Shown here in pieces: positions 7,404 to 13,865 of a stretch of 20,551 bases of DNA. Made by a program: the position numbers and the translations under genes. Source of the DNA: Lentisphaeria bacterium UBA1784 (GTDB lineage: Bacteria; Verrucomicrobiota; Lentisphaeria; Victivallales; Victivallaceae); NCBI GenBank assembly GCA_002315455.1, contig DCGG01000013.1:13382-33932 (forward strand). Reading direction: 5' to 3'. Position 1 is the stretch's first letter, and the number at the start of each line of letters is the position of its first letter. Below the pieces are notes generated by a model. That model saw nothing but the letters and a program-made list of their open reading frames with translations. It ran no database searches and was not told where the DNA came from.

Positions 7404-7991
7404 ATGAAAAGAGTGCTGATGTTGTGTTTGGGATTGACTGCCGTTGTATTCTGTCTGACCGGCTGCAAATCCAGTTACCGGGATGGAGGCGCGGACTATC
7501 TCTACCGCCCAAAGCCCACGGGAACTCCCGGATACTATACGGAATATGAGGTTTCAAATCAGCGTGTCAGCGGAGCCGCGGAGTCAGCGGTCCTGTTCTG
7601 GTTCTTCCAGTTCTCGGAAGGGAAATACTGCCTCCAGAATTCGGACCCGAATCTGTCCTTCCTCGACAGTATCTTCAAGTTTTTCTCCCCCACTCAATTC
7701 GCGGTGGAAAATGCCAAGAAAGCGGCTCTTTTCAATGCTCTTTCCGAAGTCAAGGCGGATCAGTTGCTCGGAGCTTCCTTTGAATATACGATCACTGATT
7801 ACATTTTCTTCTCCCGCGTTACCTGCAGCGCCAAGGGCTTTCCCGCTCTTGCAAAATGCGTGAAGTTTCACGAGAAGGTGCCGGTCATCCTCAACAAGTG
7901 GCAGAAGATCGAATATATCGCGCCGCAGGAATATCCGATCGACTATTCCGACAAGGTTTCCACGGTCGGTCTGTCCAAAGAAGACAAGTAA
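7404..7991 (+). CDS. Small lipoprotein of unknown function
   Basis: A 195-residue protein starting at ATG 7404, preceded by a strong ribosome site (GAGAGGAAGGA). It has a lipoprotein signal peptide with lipobox LTGC, so the mature protein starts at C21 and is membrane-anchored. The mature part is about 175 residues. A segment near residues 105-155 (KKAALFNALSEVKADQLLGA, a beta-strand run, then SRVTCSAKGFPALAKCVKF) follows a pattern seen in several small bacterial lipoproteins: a helix with Ala-rich repeats, an AD-x-LL core, and a final strand with x-x-G-x-PA. I cannot name its function. It is transcribed divergently from the regulator, so it could be under its control. Its reading frame stays open upstream, but the leader there holds the promoter and no ribosome site. 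Confidence 0.8.
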   Translation: MKRVLMLCLGLTAVVFCLTGCKSSYRDGGADYLYRPKPTGTPGYYTEYEVSNQRVSGAAESAVLFWFFQFSEGKYCLQNSDPNLSFLDSIFKFFSPTQFAVENAKKAALFNALSEVKADQLLGASFEYTITDYIFFSRVTCSAKGFPALAKCVKFHEKVPVILNKWQKIEYIAPQEYPIDYSDKVSTVGLSKEDK

Positions 7992-8011
7992 CGGAGTCTT
8001 GGATTTTTCCG

Positions 8012-8038
8012 GGCGGCTCCGCCGGGAGCGGGGCCGCC
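8012..8038 (+). terminator. GC-rich hairpin after the lipoprotein gene
   Basis: GGCGGC (8012-8017) can pair with GCCGCC (8033-8038), with inner TCC/GGA pairing, 20 bases after the lipoprotein stop. It lacks a following T tract, so it is at best a weak or factor-assisted terminator. Confidence 0.3.
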
Positions 8039-8056
8039 TGAAGCACGTCTGATCGG

Positions 8057-8118
8057 GGAGACGAATGCCGGAGCCGCCTGCGGTTCTGCGTCCGTCTCCT
8101 GCTGTATGGTCCGGAGAC
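8057..8118 (+). other. Three-segment region with mutually exclusive hairpins
   Basis: GGAGACG (8057-8063) can pair with CGTCTCC (8093-8099) in a long imperfect stem-loop of 43 bases. The same CGTCTCC segment can instead pair through GTCTCC (8094-8099) with GGAGAC (8113-8118), followed a few bases on by CUCUUUUU (8123-8130). It lies between the lipoprotein gene and the proA promoter and probably serves as the 3' end signal of the lipoprotein transcript. The pairing is seen; the function is inferred. Confidence 0.35.
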
Positions 8119-8143
8119 ATGCCTCTTTTTCAGAGTTTTTCAC

Positions 8144-8172
8144 TTGAAAAAAAAGGCGTTTGACATTATCTT
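8144..8172 (+). promoter_or_regulatory. Promoter of proA (and probably atpIK)
   Basis: TTGAAA (8144-8149) and TATCTT (8167-8172) are spaced by 17 bases, in an A-rich stretch (eight or more A after TTG). Transcription would begin near 8179, giving a leader of about 127 bases. The leader holds a perfect GTCCCC-TTT-GGGGAC hairpin (8185-8199) flanked by two copies of GACAGGA (8175-8181 and 8197-8203). The rest of the 314 bases between the lipoprotein and proA shows no gene. Confidence 0.5.
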
Positions 8173-8305
8173 AAGACAGGAAAGGTCCCCTTTGGGGACA
8201 GGATTGTTCGTTTTCTCCGCAGACAACCCGGATAACCGAAATGCAAAGGGGGCTGCGGAAGGGAATATTTTGCCGGCCAAACGGCCATGAGAGAAGGAGA
8301 TTACC

Positions 8306-9568
8306 ATGGATCAGGCAACGATGCAGCAGACCCTCGTACAGATGGGCGAGAGGGCGAAATATGCATCCCGGGCACTGGCGATCCTGCCCGCAAAAGCGAA
8401 AAACGACTGCCTTCTGGCGATGGCGGAAGCCATTGAAAACGGCGCGGAGGAGATCCGTCTGGCCAATGAAAAAGACCTTGCCGCCGCCCGGGTATCCGGA
8501 TTGTCCGAAGCCAAAATCGACCGCCTCACCCTCACTCCCTCCCGGATCTCCGGCATGGCGGAGGGGCTTCGCATCGTCGCCGCGCAGGAGGACCCCGTGG
8601 GCAGAGTGCTCTCCCGGAACGTCCGCCCCAATGGTCTGGAGATCACCAAGGTGAGCGTCCCCTTCGGCGTCATCGGCATCATCTATGAATCCCGGCCCAA
8701 CGTGACCGTGGATGCCGCCGGGATCTGCCTGAAGGCAGGGAACGCAGTGATCCTCCGGGGCGGAAAAGAGGCCTTCCACAGCAACCTCGTTCTCTCGCAG
8801 ATCCTTGACCGCACTGCAACTGCCTGCGGCCTGCCCGGGGGCATCGTCCAGCTCATTCCCTGGACCGACCGCGCCGCCGTCCCCCTCATGCTGAAGTTGG
8901 ATCAGTACATCGACCTTGTGATCCCCCGGGGCGGCGAAAGTCTGATCCGGGCGGTGGTGGCGGATGCCACCATGCCGGTCCTCAAGCACTATAAGGGGGT
9001 CTGCCACCTCTTCGTGGACGAAGCCTGCGATCAGGAGCGGGCGTTGGACATCATCGAAAACGCCAAGTGCCAGCGTCCCGGCGTCTGCAACGCGCTGGAG
9101 ACGCTGCTGATCTCCCGGAAGATTGCTCCGGAATTCGCCCCCAAGTTCGCCGAACGCATGGCCAAGTGCGGCGTGGAACTGCGGGGCGACGAGGAATTCC
9201 GGAAGCTGGTTCCCGGCGCGGTCCCGGCGGAGGAGAGCGATTGGTCCGCCGAATATCTGGCGCTGATCCTCGCCGTCCGCATCGTGGAGGACACTTCTTC
9301 CGCCATGGAGCACATCAACCGCTACGGTTCTCACCACAGCGACGGCATCCTGAGCGCGGTCCCGGAGCACATCGAAACGTTTCTTGCCGGGGTGGATTCG
9401 GCGGCGGTCTATGCCAATGCCTCCACCCGCTTCACCGACGGCGGCGAGTTCGGCATGGGCGCCGAGATCGGCATCAGCACCGACAAACTCCATGCCCGGG
9501 GCCCCATGGGCGCCGATGAATTGACCACCTACCAGTACCGTATCCGGGGCACTGGGCAGATCCGGTGA
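8306..9568 (+). CDS. proA: Gamma-glutamyl phosphate reductase (glutamate-5-semialdehyde dehydrogenase)
   Basis: A 420-residue, full-length ProA. It reduces gamma-glutamyl phosphate with NADPH to glutamate-5-semialdehyde, the second step of proline synthesis in the cytoplasm. Family hallmarks: VPFGVIGIIYESRPNVTVDA (118-137), LKAGNAVILRGGKEA (142-156), the catalytic cysteine C261 in GVCNALETLL, and the C-terminal block FTDGGEFGMGAEIGISTDKL with ARGPMG. The start ATG has AAGGAGA at good spacing. The usual partner proB (glutamate kinase) is not adjacent. Instead, 63 bases on, V-ATPase subunit genes follow with no terminator between, so they are probably co-transcribed. Identification is very sure. 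Confidence 0.97.
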   Translation: MDQATMQQTLVQMGERAKYASRALAILPAKAKNDCLLAMAEAIENGAEEIRLANEKDLAAARVSGLSEAKIDRLTLTPSRISGMAEGLRIVAAQEDPVGRVLSRNVRPNGLEITKVSVPFGVIGIIYESRPNVTVDAAGICLKAGNAVILRGGKEAFHSNLVLSQILDRTATACGLPGGIVQLIPWTDRAAVPLMLKLDQYIDLVIPRGGESLIRAVVADATMPVLKHYKGVCHLFVDEACDQERALDIIENAKCQRPGVCNALETLLISRKIAPEFAPKFAERMAKCGVELRGDEEFRKLVPGAVPAEESDWSAEYLALILAVRIVEDTSSAMEHINRYGSHHSDGILSAVPEHIETFLAGVDSAAVYANASTRFTDGGEFGMGAEIGISTDKLHARGPMGADELTTYQYRIRGTGQIR

Positions 9569-9631
9569 GGTTCCGGACGTGATCGAATCGGCGGACAAGG
9601 CTGTCAGGAGTTCGGGAGGCTCGGGCAAATC

Positions 9632-11449
9632 ATGATCGTTCCTATGAAAAACGTGACCCTGCTGGCAGTGGCGGAGGAGGCGGGAAAGGCCTTGATCGCC
9701 CTCCGGGAACTGGGCGTCATGCAGCTGAACGCCGCGGCCGCCGTCTCTCCGGGGTCCGGAGCGCTCCGGGACCGCCTTCAGGAGGCTCTCCGTGCCCGGC
9801 AGGAACTGGACCGCATCGCTCTCGAAGCCGAAAAAGACCCCGTTCCCGGCGGCCCTTCCGAAGTTCCCACCGCGTTTGATGGCGGAAAGACTATCTCCCG
9901 CATTCTTCAGCTGGCGGCCCGCCGGTCTGCGGGTGCCGCGGAACTGGAGGCCGTGGAAAAACGCCGCCGTCAACTGGCGGCATGGGGGGATTTCGACCGG
10001 AAACTTCTGGACCGCCTCAACGATTCCGGAATGACCATTTTGCTTTGCGCCGGGACCTCCGCGCAACTGGAGCAGGCGCAGAAACGCAATGGCGTCGCGG
10101 TAATCCCCCTCGGCATTGCGGAGGGTGTGTGCCGCTTTGCCGTGGTAGGCATCGGGGGGGTCGACCCGGAGGGTCTGCCGGCGGTGACGCTGGAAAAGGA
10201 GGACGATCCGCAGGCGCTCGCACAGCAGAAGGAGACTTTGCTGGGAGAGTTGGCGGCGATCCGCGCCTCGCAGTACGGTTGCCTGCCGCTTCGGGACGCT
10301 GTCATGAGTTATATCGGCGGCTTGGAGCGGGAACTGGAGTTCAGTCTGGCGGGGGATGCCCTCGCAACTCACGGAGAGGTGGTCTCTCTCGGCGGCTACG
10401 TTCCCGTGCCGTCCGTGGCCGCCCTCACCGCCGCCGCCCGGAAGAACGGCTGGGGCCTGCTGATCCTTGATCCCGGCCCGGAGGAGGACGTCCCGGTGCT
10501 GATCCGGGAAAACCGCTTCACCCGGATCATTCGGCCGCTTTTCGACTTTCTCGGAGTGGTGCCCGGCTACCGGGAACTGGACGTTTCCGGCGCCGTGCTG
10601 ATCTTTTTCACCATCTTCTACGCCATGATCCTGGGGGATGCGGGGTACGGACTGATCCTGCTCGTGCTGAGCCTGCTGGGACACTGGAAATTCCGCAGCC
10701 GTCCGGCGGCCCGGCTTCCGCTGAAACTCATGCTGCTGTTGAGTTCCGCCACGCTGATCTGGGGAGCCCTCAACGGGAACTGGTTCGGCTTGGAGAACAT
10801 CCCCGGGACCGGCCGGCCCATTCCCGGACTTCCCTGCTTTACGGCGGCGGACGCGGCGATTCGGGCGGCCAACACCCAGTTCTTCTGTTTCCTGCTGGCG
10901 GTGTGCCAGCTCTCCCTCGGACACATCTGGAAGGCTCTGCGGGACCGGAACTGGCGCGCCATCGGCGGAAATGAGGGCTGGACGCTGATCATCTGGGCGA
11001 ACTTTCTGCTGACGTTGCGGGTCATCGTCTATCCCGGAGAGTTTCCCCGGGCGATGTACTGGCTCTACGGGGCGGGAGTGGCGTTGGTGATGATCTGCGC
11101 CGTCAACTGGAAGGACCCTGCGGACATCTTCCAGTTTCCCTTCAGCATCATCGGGAGTTTCACCGACGTCTTGAGTTACATCCGCCTTTTCGCCGTGGGG
11201 ATGTCGGGAGCCTGCATCGCCGCCACCTTCAACGGCATGGCGCTTGACGTCTGCCGGATCACCGTCTGGGCGATCCCGGCCGGGATCGTCATCATCCTGC
11301 TGGGACATCTGCTCAACGTGGCCCTCGGTTTCATGGGGGTATTGGTCCACGGGGTCCGGCTCAACACATTGGAGTTTTCCAGCCACAGCGGGTTGACCTG
11401 GTGCGGCGAGAAATTTCACCCTTTCAGCGATCACCACAACAAACCATAA
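9632..11449 (+). CDS. atpI: V-type ATP synthase subunit I (membrane stator)
   Basis: A 605-residue subunit I (equivalent of subunit a). It forms the ion half-channels against the K ring and its N-terminal arm links to the peripheral stalks. Residues 1-300 are the soluble arm with helical segments; the typical start MIVPMKNVTLL is present, with GGGAGG about 12 bases upstream. Transmembrane helices begin near 318. FYAMILGDAGYG (329-340) is the family signature at the first helices. SYIRLFAVGMSGACIA (515-530) carries the essential arginine, R518, and HGVRLNTLEF (573-582) the second conserved arginine in the last helix. Directly followed by subunit K, with a 12-base gap. The usual order in bacteria such as Chlamydia is E-x-A-B-D-I-K; here only I and K are present. 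Confidence 0.95.
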   Translation: MIVPMKNVTLLAVAEEAGKALIALRELGVMQLNAAAAVSPGSGALRDRLQEALRARQELDRIALEAEKDPVPGGPSEVPTAFDGGKTISRILQLAARRSAGAAELEAVEKRRRQLAAWGDFDRKLLDRLNDSGMTILLCAGTSAQLEQAQKRNGVAVIPLGIAEGVCRFAVVGIGGVDPEGLPAVTLEKEDDPQALAQQKETLLGELAAIRASQYGCLPLRDAVMSYIGGLERELEFSLAGDALATHGEVVSLGGYVPVPSVAALTAAARKNGWGLLILDPGPEEDVPVLIRENRFTRIIRPLFDFLGVVPGYRELDVSGAVLIFFTIFYAMILGDAGYGLILLVLSLLGHWKFRSRPAARLPLKLMLLLSSATLIWGALNGNWFGLENIPGTGRPIPGLPCFTAADAAIRAANTQFFCFLLAVCQLSLGHIWKALRDRNWRAIGGNEGWTLIIWANFLLTLRVIVYPGEFPRAMYWLYGAGVALVMICAVNWKDPADIFQFPFSIIGSFTDVLSYIRLFAVGMSGACIAATFNGMALDVCRITVWAIPAGIVIILLGHLLNVALGFMGVLVHGVRLNTLEFSSHSGLTWCGEKFHPFSDHHNKP

Positions 11450-11461
11450 AGGATCACGATC

Positions 11462-11935
11462 ATGGCTCTCACTCCTGAAAATTATGCGCAAATGCTGGAA
11501 TGTCTCTCCCTTGCCTCCGGATACATTGCGGTAGGTTTAGGCGCGACGGGTTCCGCCATTGGGTGCGGTTATGCGGCTTCTGCGGCCATCGGCGCGTGGA
11601 AGAAATGCTATGCGGCGGGCAAGCAGGCTCCCTTCCTGCTGCTGGCGATGGTGGGAGCGCCGCTCTCCCAAACCATCTATGCGATGATCATGATGACGGT
11701 CATCAAGGGGAAGGCGGCGGATCATCCCGAGCAGTTCCCGCTCTTCCTTGCGGTGGGAGTCCTTGGCGGACTGGCCCAGATGGTTTCTGCGATTTTTCAG
11801 GGGCGGGCGGCGGCCGGCGGATGCGTCTCCTTCAGCGAGACGGGAAAGGGCTTTGCCAACTACCTCATGGCGCTGGGCGTCATCGAAACCTGCGCAATCT
11901 TCGCGTTGATCTTCAGTTTCATGATCCTGCCGTAG
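11462..11935 (+). CDS. atpK: V-type ATP synthase subunit K (rotor ring), probably Na+-binding
   Basis: A 157-residue duplicated-hairpin proteolipid with four membrane helices, as in Enterococcus hirae NtpK. The ion-binding glutamate is E142 in GVIETCAIF, in helix 4. The other sodium ligands of NtpK are kept: S69 and Q70 in PLSQTIY (NtpK T64/Q65), Y73 (Y68), and Q113 in IFQGRAA (Q110). This points to sodium rather than proton coupling, although the correspondence was made by eye. It starts at ATG 11462, 12 bases after atpI, and is the last gene before a strong terminator. The large subunit size and single glutamate per four helices exclude an F-type c subunit. Confidence 0.95.
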   Translation: MALTPENYAQMLECLSLASGYIAVGLGATGSAIGCGYAASAAIGAWKKCYAAGKQAPFLLLAMVGAPLSQTIYAMIMMTVIKGKAADHPEQFPLFLAVGVLGGLAQMVSAIFQGRAAAGGCVSFSETGKGFANYLMALGVIETCAIFALIFSFMILP

Positions 11936-11965
11936 TCCGGCGGGAGAGTTTCCGCTTCGAAACTT

Positions 11966-12003
11966 GGGACCGGTCCCCTTCCCGGAGGACCGGTCTCTTT
12001 TTT
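11966..12003 (+). terminator. Intrinsic terminator of the proA-atpIK transcript
   Basis: GACCGGTCC (11968-11976) pairs perfectly with GGACCGGTC (11987-11995), extended by two more pairs (one of them G-U), with a ten-base loop. The stem is followed by a T-rich run, TCTTTTTT. It lies 30 bases after the atpK stop. Confidence 0.9.
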
Positions 12004-12026
12004 CAACAAATCTCCGAACGGGAATT

Positions 12027-12055
12027 TTGAAAATCCTCCGGGCGGGGGTTATATT
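12027..12055 (+). promoter_or_regulatory. Promoter of tRNA-Leu
   Basis: TTGAAA (12027-12032) and TATATT (12050-12055) with exactly 17 bases between. Transcription would start near 12062, ten bases before the mature tRNA. It lies just after the atpK terminator, so the tRNA is an independent unit. Confidence 0.65.
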
Positions 12056-12071
12056 ATCCTGAAAAGATTAT

Positions 12072-12156
12072 GCGCGGCTGGCGAAATTGGCAAACGCAGC
12101 AGATTTAGGTTCTGCCTCCGAAAGGATTGCGGGTTCAAGTCCCGCGCCGCGTACCA
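12072..12156 (+). tRNA. tRNA-Leu (anticodon UAG)
   Basis: An 85-base class II tRNA. The acceptor GCGCGGC pairs with GCCGCGT (a G-U pair at 1-72), discriminator A, and an encoded CCA (12154-12156). The anticodon stem GCAGA/TCTGC encloses the loop TTTAGGT with anticodon TAG at 12106-12108. The long variable arm TCC-GAAA-GGA is as expected for leucine. The T arm is GCGGG-TTCAAGT-CCCGC. It reads CUA codons, and possibly other CUN codons by wobble. Confidence 0.97.
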
Positions 12157-12197
12157 TACTTATAATCAACAACTTAAGCACAAAAATCCACCCCGAA

Positions 12198-12219
12198 TTA
12201 CTTTGGCAAGCCAAAGTAA
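12198..12219. repeat. Perfect inverted repeat downstream of tRNA-Leu
   Basis: Two perfect 10-bp arms, TTACTTTGGC and GCCAAAGTAA, separated by AA. It is 41 bases after the tRNA's CCA end. It is not followed by a T tract on either strand, so it is not a standard terminator, although it could end the tRNA transcript weakly. A binding or attachment site is another reading. Confidence 0.55.
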
Positions 12220-12228
12220 AAAACGCCT

Positions 12229-12262
12229 TATTTTACCCTATTTTACCCCCCTGACCCCCTGA
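12229..12262. repeat. Two abutting tandem repeat pairs between tRNA-Leu and recD
   Basis: TATTTTACCC occurs twice in tandem (12229-12238 and 12239-12248) and CCCCCTGA twice in tandem (12247-12254 and 12255-12262), overlapping by two bases. The block sits in a low-GC strip, unlike its surroundings. It lies downstream of the stop of the recCBD operon, which reads towards it. Short tandem repeats next to a tRNA 3' end recall integrase arm sites, but no integrase gene is in the window. Confidence 0.5.
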
Positions 12263-12300
12263 ATAACAAGATCATTTTCGGGGGCGGCGGAGGCGACGCA

Positions 12301-13863
12301 TCAATCCCGCAGGCCGGTGCAGCGTTGCGTTCGCTGCAGACAGCAGGTCCGCACCGAATCTTCCGAGGCAAAAATGGTGACGCTCTTTTTCGCCCGAGTA
12401 ATGGCGGTGTAGAGCAGTTCCCGGGTCAGCGATCTGGCGAAGGGCTTATCCCCCTCCGGAACAGGCGGCAGTACGATGACAACGTGATCGAACTCCGACC
12501 CCTGAGACTTGTGGATCGTGGTGGCGAAAGCCATTTCCAACGCCGGGATCAGCGCCGCCGGGACCGCTCTCACTCCGTCGTCTGCCGGCAGATGAAGCAG
12601 TGCATTGTCCTCCGGCATCAGGACCCCCACGTCGCCGTTGCTGATTTTCAGTCCGGAATCGTTCCGGGTAACCATGAGAGGAACCGGACAATCCTGACGG
12701 AAGGCCCTGCGAATGAAGGTATTGAGGTGTTCCATGCCGTAAGGTCCTTTGCGGACCGCGCACAGCACCCGGCAGTCGTTCAGCGCCTCCAGCGCAGACT
12801 CCGGCGTCCGCTGACGGCAGAAACGCTCCAAGTGGTGCAGGATGCTTTCTCTGAAATGCGGACTCTCCTCCTGCCTGCAGCCGGGATCCAGCGGATAGTA
12901 CCGGACGGAACCTTCGACGGCGTTTCTCAAAAGGCTCAGCACTTTCTCTGCATCGCCCCGGTTCACGGCCTCCGCCAGATTCAGGATCTCCGGAGCGTCT
13001 TTGACCCGGGAACTCTCGGTCAGTTCCGCCACGCAATGCCGCAGTGCCGGCATGGCGCAAAGGTCTCCGAAAACGTGTCCCGGTGCCACCGACGTCAGTT
13101 GATTGGCGTCCCCCACCAGAGTGAGTTTGCAGTTTTCCCCGATGGCGTCCAGAAGTTTCGCCATCAGCGGCAGGTCGATCATGCTGGCTTCGTCGATGAT
13201 CAGCCAGTCCAGCGGCAGAGGGTGGCTGCGGTCGTGCTTGAAGGTCACGAAGTCGTAGTTCGTGCCGAGGAGGGTATGGATGGTGGTGGCTTCCAGCACG
13301 TCCGATCCGCCCATGGATTCCCGCACCCGTGCGGCGGCCTTCCCCGTGGGTGCGGCCAAGCCGATGCGCCGGATCTCCGGGCATTGTTCCCGGACCAGCG
13401 CTACATCCCGGGAGATGGTGTAGGTTTTCCCCGTGCCGGGACCGCCGGTCAGGATGGAGAACCGGCGCTCCGCCATCAGCCGGATGGCCCGGCGCTGGCA
13501 CTCCTTCAGCTGCGCAAAGATCCCGTCTGCCGGCACCGGAAGCCCGGAGGAAGGGGGAAGAACCGCCATCTCCTTGATCCGCAGACGGACTCCGGCCTCG
13601 TACTTCCAGTTGCGCCGGGTGTAAAGCAATCCCTTCTCCGGGTCGAAGATGAAGGCGCGGCTGTCATTCGGCAGAGTGGAAACGAGGATCGAAGCGGTCA
13701 GAAGGGCCCGTTCCTCCTCCGGGACCGGCAGGCAGACGCCGCCCTGCCCCTGCTCCTCCAGCAATCTTCGGCAGAGGCCGGATACGGCGGAACCGCCCCC
13801 CGCATTCCGGATGAAATCCAGCACCATGTCAGTCATCGGACTGTCGTCTGGCCGTTCTGCCAT
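12301..13863 (-). CDS. recD: RecBCD exonuclease V alpha subunit, RecD helicase
   Basis: A 520-residue SF1 5'-3' helicase subunit of RecBCD (E. coli RecD is about 608). Motifs: Walker A GGPGTGKT (140-147), PTGKAA (172-177), Walker B LIIDEAS (221-227), motif III GDANQL (251-256), ATTIHKSQGSEFDHV (447-461, motif V) and YTAITRAKKSV (485-495, motif VI). The start ATG at 13863 has GGAGG at seven bases' spacing. It begins two bases after the recB stop, so the two are translationally linked. The frame is open further upstream but that overlaps recB out of phase. The helicase core is complete; the roughly 90 residues fewer than in E. coli come mainly from a smaller N-terminal domain, which in E. coli contacts RecC. 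Confidence 0.93.
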   Translation of the reverse strand: MAERPDDSPMTDMVLDFIRNAGGGSAVSGLCRRLLEEQGQGGVCLPVPEEERALLTASILVSTLPNDSRAFIFDPEKGLLYTRRNWKYEAGVRLRIKEMAVLPPSSGLPVPADGIFAQLKECQRRAIRLMAERRFSILTGGPGTGKTYTISRDVALVREQCPEIRRIGLAAPTGKAAARVRESMGGSDVLEATTIHTLLGTNYDFVTFKHDRSHPLPLDWLIIDEASMIDLPLMAKLLDAIGENCKLTLVGDANQLTSVAPGHVFGDLCAMPALRHCVAELTESSRVKDAPEILNLAEAVNRGDAEKVLSLLRNAVEGSVRYYPLDPGCRQEESPHFRESILHHLERFCRQRTPESALEALNDCRVLCAVRKGPYGMEHLNTFIRRAFRQDCPVPLMVTRNDSGLKISNGDVGVLMPEDNALLHLPADDGVRAVPAALIPALEMAFATTIHKSQGSEFDHVVIVLPPVPEGDKPFARSLTRELLYTAITRAKKSVTIFASEDSVRTCCLQRTQRCTGLRD

Positions 13864-13865
13864 GA

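Noticed and set aside
8160..8165. TTGACA as -35 box of proA
   Set aside because: A perfect hexamer, but no -10-like sequence lies 16-18 bases downstream. TTGAAA at 8144 with TATCTT fits better.
8171..11491. Minus-strand open frame of about 1100 codons opposite proA and atpI
   Set aside because: It covers two clear plus-strand genes plus a promoter and leader, and its composition is typical of an antisense shadow.
12198..12219. Terminator of recD or tRNA-Leu
   Set aside because: The hairpin is perfect, but no T tract follows it on either strand; the A run after it on the plus strand would be a T run before the stem on the minus strand.
12229..12262. CRISPR array
   Set aside because: The repeats are tandem without spacers, only 8-10 bases long and two copies each, and no cas gene is nearby.
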